DNA of 64,000 bases from NCBI GenBank assembly GCA_930367205.1, contig OV884013.1, positions 92,877,333-92,941,332 on the forward strand. The letters run 5' to 3'. The notes beneath the pieces were generated by a model that saw only the letters and a list, made by a program, of their open reading frames with translations, was not told the origin of the DNA and ran no database searches. Position 1 is the first letter of the stretch; each line of letters starts with the position of its first letter. This document shows, in pieces, positions 59,468 to 64,000 of the stretch. The stretch is from Acanthosoma haemorrhoidale (lineage: Eukaryota; Arthropoda; Insecta; Hemiptera; Acanthosomatidae). The translations under genes and the position numbers were made by a program.

Positions 59468-60417
59468 GGTCCTATCACAAGACACCAGGGGGGGGGGAGA
59501 AACCCATCGCGTACGCGGGACGACAGCTAAATGACGCCGAGAAACGGTACAGTGCTATCGAACGCGAGCTGTTGGCGGTGGTGTGGGCGGTGGAACGTTT
59601 CCGACCCTACGTGTACGGTAGGGAGTTCGAGCTATACACCGACCACAAACCCCTCTGTTATTTAGGGAAGCTCAAAGAATCTTCTGCACGAGTAGCGAGG
59701 TGGAAAGAGCGACTCGCTGCGTACAATTTTAAAATTGCACACAAGAAGGGGGCCGAGAACGCGGTCGCGGACTGGCTCTCACGAGAACTAGTGGTGAACG
59801 TGGTAGACGAGGAAGTAAGCCAGGAAGAACCGTTTGCGGTGCGGTACCTTCACGAGTAGGCAGAGAGCGGGCCGGAAATTCCCTTAGTTCGTGGAGACAG
59901 GGAACAGGCGGAGACTCCTCCCGAACGACCTACGGACCTACCGGAGATTGATGAGATAATCAATGACAAAAAGAGGCAGGTAATTCTCATATCTAAACGG
60001 GACCCGGGTGTCGAGACGAGGGCAAGCGTGTACGCGGGACTGTCCACGGTGACTATTAGGGCACAAGCCACTGTCGACGACGCGGTTCTAGAACGGGTCA
60101 TTAGAGAGTGTACGAAGCCGGGACAGGATTGCCACATTTTTATCGGCAACCGGATACTGGCCGATAAGATCAAACGGCTGTGGAGACAAGAGCGGGTAGG
60201 ATTGGGTTACGCGCTGGTCAGATGCCTCAGACAGGTAGAGACGGTCATGGACGGGGAAATGCAAGACAGGCTAGTGAGAGACCACCACACCGGTAAGACC
60301 AACCACCAGGGAATAGAGGAGACACTCGTTAAAACGAATCCTAAGACGGGCGTTAAAACGAATGTACTTCTGGGCGAGTATGGGGCGGACGGTCAGGGAG
60401 GTCATATCGAAATGTGA
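59468..60417 (+). pseudogene. LTR-B RNase H and integrase zinc finger, interrupted
   Basis: After 59467 the frame recovers (AVLSQDT), then changes again at the G10 run near 59493. It then runs through the RNase H end (YTDHKPLCYLGKLKE, ADWLSRELV) to a TAG at 59857-59859. The same frame continues to TGA at 60415-60417 and includes HTGKTNHQGIEETL, the HH half of the integrase zinc finger. A nearly repeated GTTAAAACGAAT word at about 60328 and 60352 marks a short duplication where the frame is lost again. Confidence 0.8.
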
Positions 60418-61365
60418 CGCTTGCCAGAGGGCAAAGTATGATAGGCGACCCCCAGCGGCGGAACAAGTGGTCACAGAAACGGCGGATGAACCGCTTAGGA
60501 TCATCCAGACCTATCTGTATAGCAACGAAGGACAGTCGTGGCTAACGATACTGGATACGTTCAGCAAGATTGCCATGGCGTACCCGGTCGAGGCCAAGAC
60601 GCCGAGGGAAGTATGGGGGGGGATCCTCCAATGGTGTGGTTGCTACAGGGTCCCTGACAAAATAATATCGGATTCGGGTAGGGAATTTGATAACCAGTGG
60701 ATCAGGGATCGAGCGGGGAGCTGGGGATCGACTGGCGTCGTAACACCCCCCACTACATCAAGGGGAGGGGCGCGGTAGAGCGGCTCCACAGTACGCTAGG
60801 GGAACACCTCCGTCTCTTTAAGCTCGATCGGCAGCTAGATTCCTACGAGGCGATGCCACGCGCAATTGTGGCATATAATCATACCATTCATGCGGCGACG
60901 GGTCTGTCCCCGGTGGAAATAATATTCGGGCAGAAACGGCGGGATAGGGGGGATTTGATAACGGCGCACAACTCAGATTTAAAGGGGTGGTTAAGGGAGG
61001 CGCGCAGCGAACGCCGGGCGACGTGGGGGAAGGTCCGCGAGCGGGTGATTAGAGAGAAACAGACCCGCGTAGATAAGGCCAATAACAGACCTGGCATAGT
61101 TAGCGCTGGCTCGATTGCACTGGGAGCCATAGTATTTCGCAAACTAAGGACGGCCCGGAAAAAGGGGGACGCGCGGTACGAGGGACCGTACGTCGTAATA
61201 GCAATTAGAGAGCACAACCTCTACACCATACGAGACGCGAAGCACCCCTTCCGGTCGCGCACCGTTCACGTAGAGGAACTACGTGTACCGTCACCTGTGG
61301 CTCGGCGGACAACGGGGGGCGGCGCTCCGCCCGACACACCATGTGGCTCGAAAGAGCGTGGTTAA
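60362..61365 (+). pseudogene. LTR-B integrase, frame-broken
   Basis: First part in one frame (60362 to about 60715): YFWASMGRTVREVI, CDACQRAKY (CC half of the zinc finger), ILDTFSK (first catalytic Asp) and ISDSGREFDN (second). After a G-rich stretch near 60710-60730 the frame changes, and GAVERLHSTLGEHL (catalytic Glu) follows at about 60770-60810. The C-terminal GPY/F module (YEGPYVVIAI) and the stop follow at 61363-61365. All catalytic residues can be read, but not in one frame. Confidence 0.85.
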
Positions 61366-61641
61366 GCTATGTTACATATGTATTTTTCTAGTATGTAAGT
61401 ATTATGTATGAATAAAACCAAACCTTAATTTTATGTTAACCAAGAGTACAAACCATCCGCCTTACAAGATGTACAAGGTCGGAAACTCTGGATTTTTGTG
61501 TATGAGATTTCTATTGTTTATTTTAGTGTATGAGATTTTTATTGTCTTACTTTTGTATAAAATTTTCATCGTGTTGTTTTACATGAAATGTAACTTATCT
61601 GATGTTAGAGTTCTTATTCCTATAAGAAGCTGGAAGGGGGG
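61366..61641 (+). other. LTR-B region between pol and 3' LTR
   Basis: 276 bp of AT-rich DNA ending in the polypurine tract GGAAGGGGGGAG. The frame at 61433-61675 is a short hydrophobic peptide that runs into the LTR. It is too short and lacks the features of an envelope gene, so I do not call one. Confidence 0.6.
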
Positions 61642-61824
61642 AGTTAGCTGGAGAGGCGGCTATGAGATAACATAGGTAAGCCTCCCCAGCTAATCCCCTC
61701 AGAGGATCAGCGAGACTATATATAGATGTACATAATAAATAAAGACCATTCTTAGTTCAACCACAGTGCTTATTAGTTACCTCTTCCCCCTTTTTTAATC
61801 GTTACTCTTCAGTCTATTTTAACT
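61642..61824 (+). repeat. LTR-B 3' LTR
   Basis: 183 bp, identical by eye to the 5' LTR apart from lacking GGA after TATGA. It is followed by TATATATATAAAGG. Confidence 0.92.
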
Positions 61825-63439
61825 TATATATATAAAGGAACCAATACTTCAGCTTGTCTTATTGCTTAAATAATTATTGCATTGCCTTTCTACCGTTTGA
61901 TGACAAGTATTAGCAAAAAAGTCTCGTTTAACTACTCATATGTTTCGAATGCGATCCCAGTCTAAAGCTTTAAGGACATTTAGTGAAGCTCTGTGCTTTA
62001 AGAAACGCCTAGAAAAGAATAACTTCTAAATGGTATTTATACTAAAATGGAGGAAAAATAAACTAGTAGCTTACCACAACCAATTCTTCCACTCAGTTAT
62101 ATATTTACAGATAACTATGAGCTCCCAATATATTTTTAAGCTCTTAATTGAATCATTTACGTTTTTACGTAGATATCCATGAAGATGAACACCAGTTAAA
62201 AAAAAACTTCTTTTCATATTTGGAGAAAGTAAATAGCAAATCAAAATAATAAATATATTTCTAATCTATTATCAGGCTTAAAAAATATCTGTTGAATTCA
62301 TTTATTACAACAAAAACAAACATATATTCTAGCTTGACAATAACACCATCACTAGAATAAATAATTAAAAATGATACATTAACATGTCATTGACTCATTA
62401 TTGTTGTATGGTTGCCAGTAGAGGCATCTGGAGCAGAGGCTTTGAACTGGATCAAGACTATCAAGTAAGTCACAGAGTTTGATATAAACTGGAACAAAGT
62501 GATCAAATTATAACTTCTAGTTAAAAGTACATAAATTAGAATTGAATAGAAAAAAAAATGTATTAAGGGACTGAGAACCCTATGAATAACATTAATGCTC
62601 AGATGACAAATTTACATCTGGCAAATAATATAATCTGTAACATCATAGTAAAAAAAGGAAACAACGTAAAATAAAGTGTAAACCTTTATCGAAATGATAA
62701 TAATAATTATGAAATAAAAATTTTTTAGCTAGTCTTAGTAAATAAAGGTCATAGGAACCACAGGAAAAGAAAACAAGAAACAAACATCAACAATATGTTG
62801 AAGTATGTAAAGGAAGACCAAATATAGATACAAACTGGCAGCCAACATTTATCTATATGTAGTAAACAATCAAATAAAAAAATAAAAGTCTCAACTTAAA
62901 AAATAATGAATGATTGCCTCTTTGGGTGGTGAAAAGGTGTTAGAATATAATACCTTGAAAGTTCAAGGGATGAAGCATGACAGATATTAGGAGCTAGAGA
63001 ATTCCAGAGGCTAGTAGAGCGAGCAAGGAAGGACCAACCGTATGCTTCAGTTTAGTGGGCAGGAGTGTAAAGGTCAGAGAGTCAGGATCTTGTGTTCCGG
63101 GAGTGGATGAGGTTTTGAATTGTAAAATATTGTTTATATATAAGGGTGAAGGGCGAATGCATGGTTTTAAAAAAGAATGAACCCAGGAAATATTGTGCAC
63201 GGAAGGAGGGAACAGCCACCTTGACTCGGGTCAGAGGTAAGATACACGGTAGCACCAAAGACAAATACAACGAAGCAATTCAAAGTAAGTCAGAAAAGTA
63301 GCAAGTCAGGGCAAATTAGTTGTGCTGTTATGTCTTCAATAAAAATTCAGTTGAAATAATTTTAAAAATCGCACTGTCTTCAAAAGGATAGCATATGCGA
63401 GAAATACGTAGGGGCTGCAGACGTTGTTGGGCACTCTTA
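61825..63439. other. Unannotated DNA right of LTR-B
   Basis: AT-rich. The stretch at 62930-63240 is less AT-rich and has a minus-strand frame with TKLKHTVGPSLLALLASGIL, which might be repeat-derived, but I cannot assign it. Nothing else is recognised. Confidence 0.5.
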
Positions 63440-64000
63440 CCTCGCGCATCTTTCCAATGTGTTCCTTTGTCCAAAGGAATCAGCAAAGGAACTAGGAATG
63501 GAAGTAAACATGGAGAAGACAAAGGACTAAAAAAAACATCTCTTATGGTACCATAACCTTTTAAGATTTTATCTTCAAAACAGGAAGAGAATTCACTTGC
63601 CTTGGATCCCTGTTGATTGAACAAAATTCCACAGATGTAAGATGAAACGAAAAGTATTGTTTGCCAATCGCTGTTTATTCATTTTCAAAAGAAATTTGGT
63701 TCAAGCCCATCGACGGGATGGCCATTTTGCAAGCCCCGTTTTGATCTGGTCTCCCTTTAGTTATCAATGATGATGAATTACTTGACAGTGCTTAATCAAA
63801 ACCCATCTGTATATAATAATTATTCGGCCAAGACTCCTTTATGCTTTATATAAGTGGACTCTCTTAAAAGTAAGTCAGCTGAAACTCACGGGGTTTTAGA
63901 GAAAGATCCTTTGGAGAATATTTGAAGGGGCGAAAACTAGTCAAGAATGAAGATGGCAAACAATCCCGAAGTTAAAATGGAGATCGCCCGGGGGTCGGAG
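63440..64000 (+). mobile_element. RTE-like non-LTR reverse-transcriptase relic, runs off window
   Basis: Pieces in different frames follow the order of an RTE-type RT C-terminal half: KELGMEVNMEKTKD (about 63487-63529), FTCLGSLLIEQNSTDV (about 63593-63640), LYIIIIRPRLLYALYKWTL (about 63810-63865) and RKILWRIFEGAK (about 63902-63936). Stops and shifts between them show that it is old. The 3' end lies outside the window. Confidence 0.6.

Larger units (their letters stand above)
56437..61824 (+). mobile_element. LTR-B: gypsy-type LTR retrotransposon, coding region broken
   Basis: LTRs at 56437-56622 and 61642-61824 are identical except for a 3-bp GGA insertion in the first. Their ends form the inverted pair AGTTA...TAACT instead of TG...CA. 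Flanks on both sides are TATATATA, so the target duplication is a TA-rich word of uncertain length. PBS TGGTGCCGAAACCCGGGAA sits at the LTR edge and a G-rich polypurine tract at about 61632-61641. AGT...ACT ends and TATA-type targets are known in gypsy/errantivirus-group elements (family knowledge), but no env is present. The coding region is GC-rich and carries at least seven frame lesions. Confidence 0.9.

Noticed and set aside
61433..61675. Possible envelope gene of LTR-B
   Set aside because: Only 80 codons, hydrophobic, and overlaps the polypurine tract and 3' LTR; none of the expected length, signal or cleavage features.
1..64000. CRISPR arrays, operons, bacterial genes, rRNA
   Set aside because: No regularly spaced repeats, no bacterial-style gene packing and no rRNA-like conserved blocks; the window is eukaryotic.

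Overview
This window looks like nuclear DNA from an insect. The evidence is multi-exon genes with GT-AG introns, AT-rich non-coding DNA, and an arthropod-type transposon load (Jockey-like, R1-like and RTE-like non-LTR elements, Ty3/gypsy LTR elements, mariner). The host genes are gustatory receptors (GRs), which points to an arthropod. A hemipteran is my guess, but the order cannot be fixed from sequence alone.

Positions 1-44275 hold a tandem array of four GR genes, all on the + strand. GR-1 (before 450 to 5943) has its 5' end outside the window. GR-2 runs about 7700-13933, GR-3 16975-28609 and GR-4 30604-44275. I rebuilt them by hand from splice sites. They share one architecture: a short first exon, an exon ending near a GRFPY motif, three exons carrying two membrane segments each, then a 72-nt exon, a 90-nt exon and a last exon with the GR signature TYhhhhhQF in TM7. 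Intron phases are 0,1,0,0,0,0,0 in the complete genes, so the array arose by tandem duplication. Products of about 392-423 residues fit the GR family.

The introns are swollen with mobile elements. GR-3 intron 1 holds a near-intact 4.6-kb Jockey-like element (17497-22094) with a 12-bp target duplication. Relatives of its 3' end lie at about 9080-9912, 25700-25925 and 48768-49030. GR-4 introns hold a reverse fragment of the LTR element described next (34449-35008) and an R1-like 3' end with a poly(A) tail (40603-41433). Several older reverse-transcriptase relics lie in other introns.

From 44276 to 64000 I see no host gene. This part holds an internally deleted mariner (47525-48450), a Ty3/gypsy element with open gag and pol but a truncated 3' LTR (LTR-A, 51763-56426), a second gypsy element directly beside it with nearly identical 183/186-bp LTRs but many frame breaks (LTR-B, 56437-61824), and RTE-like debris at the right edge.

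The most unusual features are in LTR-A. Ten bases directly after the 5' LTR are the exact complement of a site inside the LTR, about 30 bp downstream of a TATA-like box, and there is no ordinary tRNA primer site; this suggests Tf1/sushi-style self-priming. Gag and pol are also linked by a canonical A AAA AAC -1 slippery heptamer, four bases before the gag stop codon.
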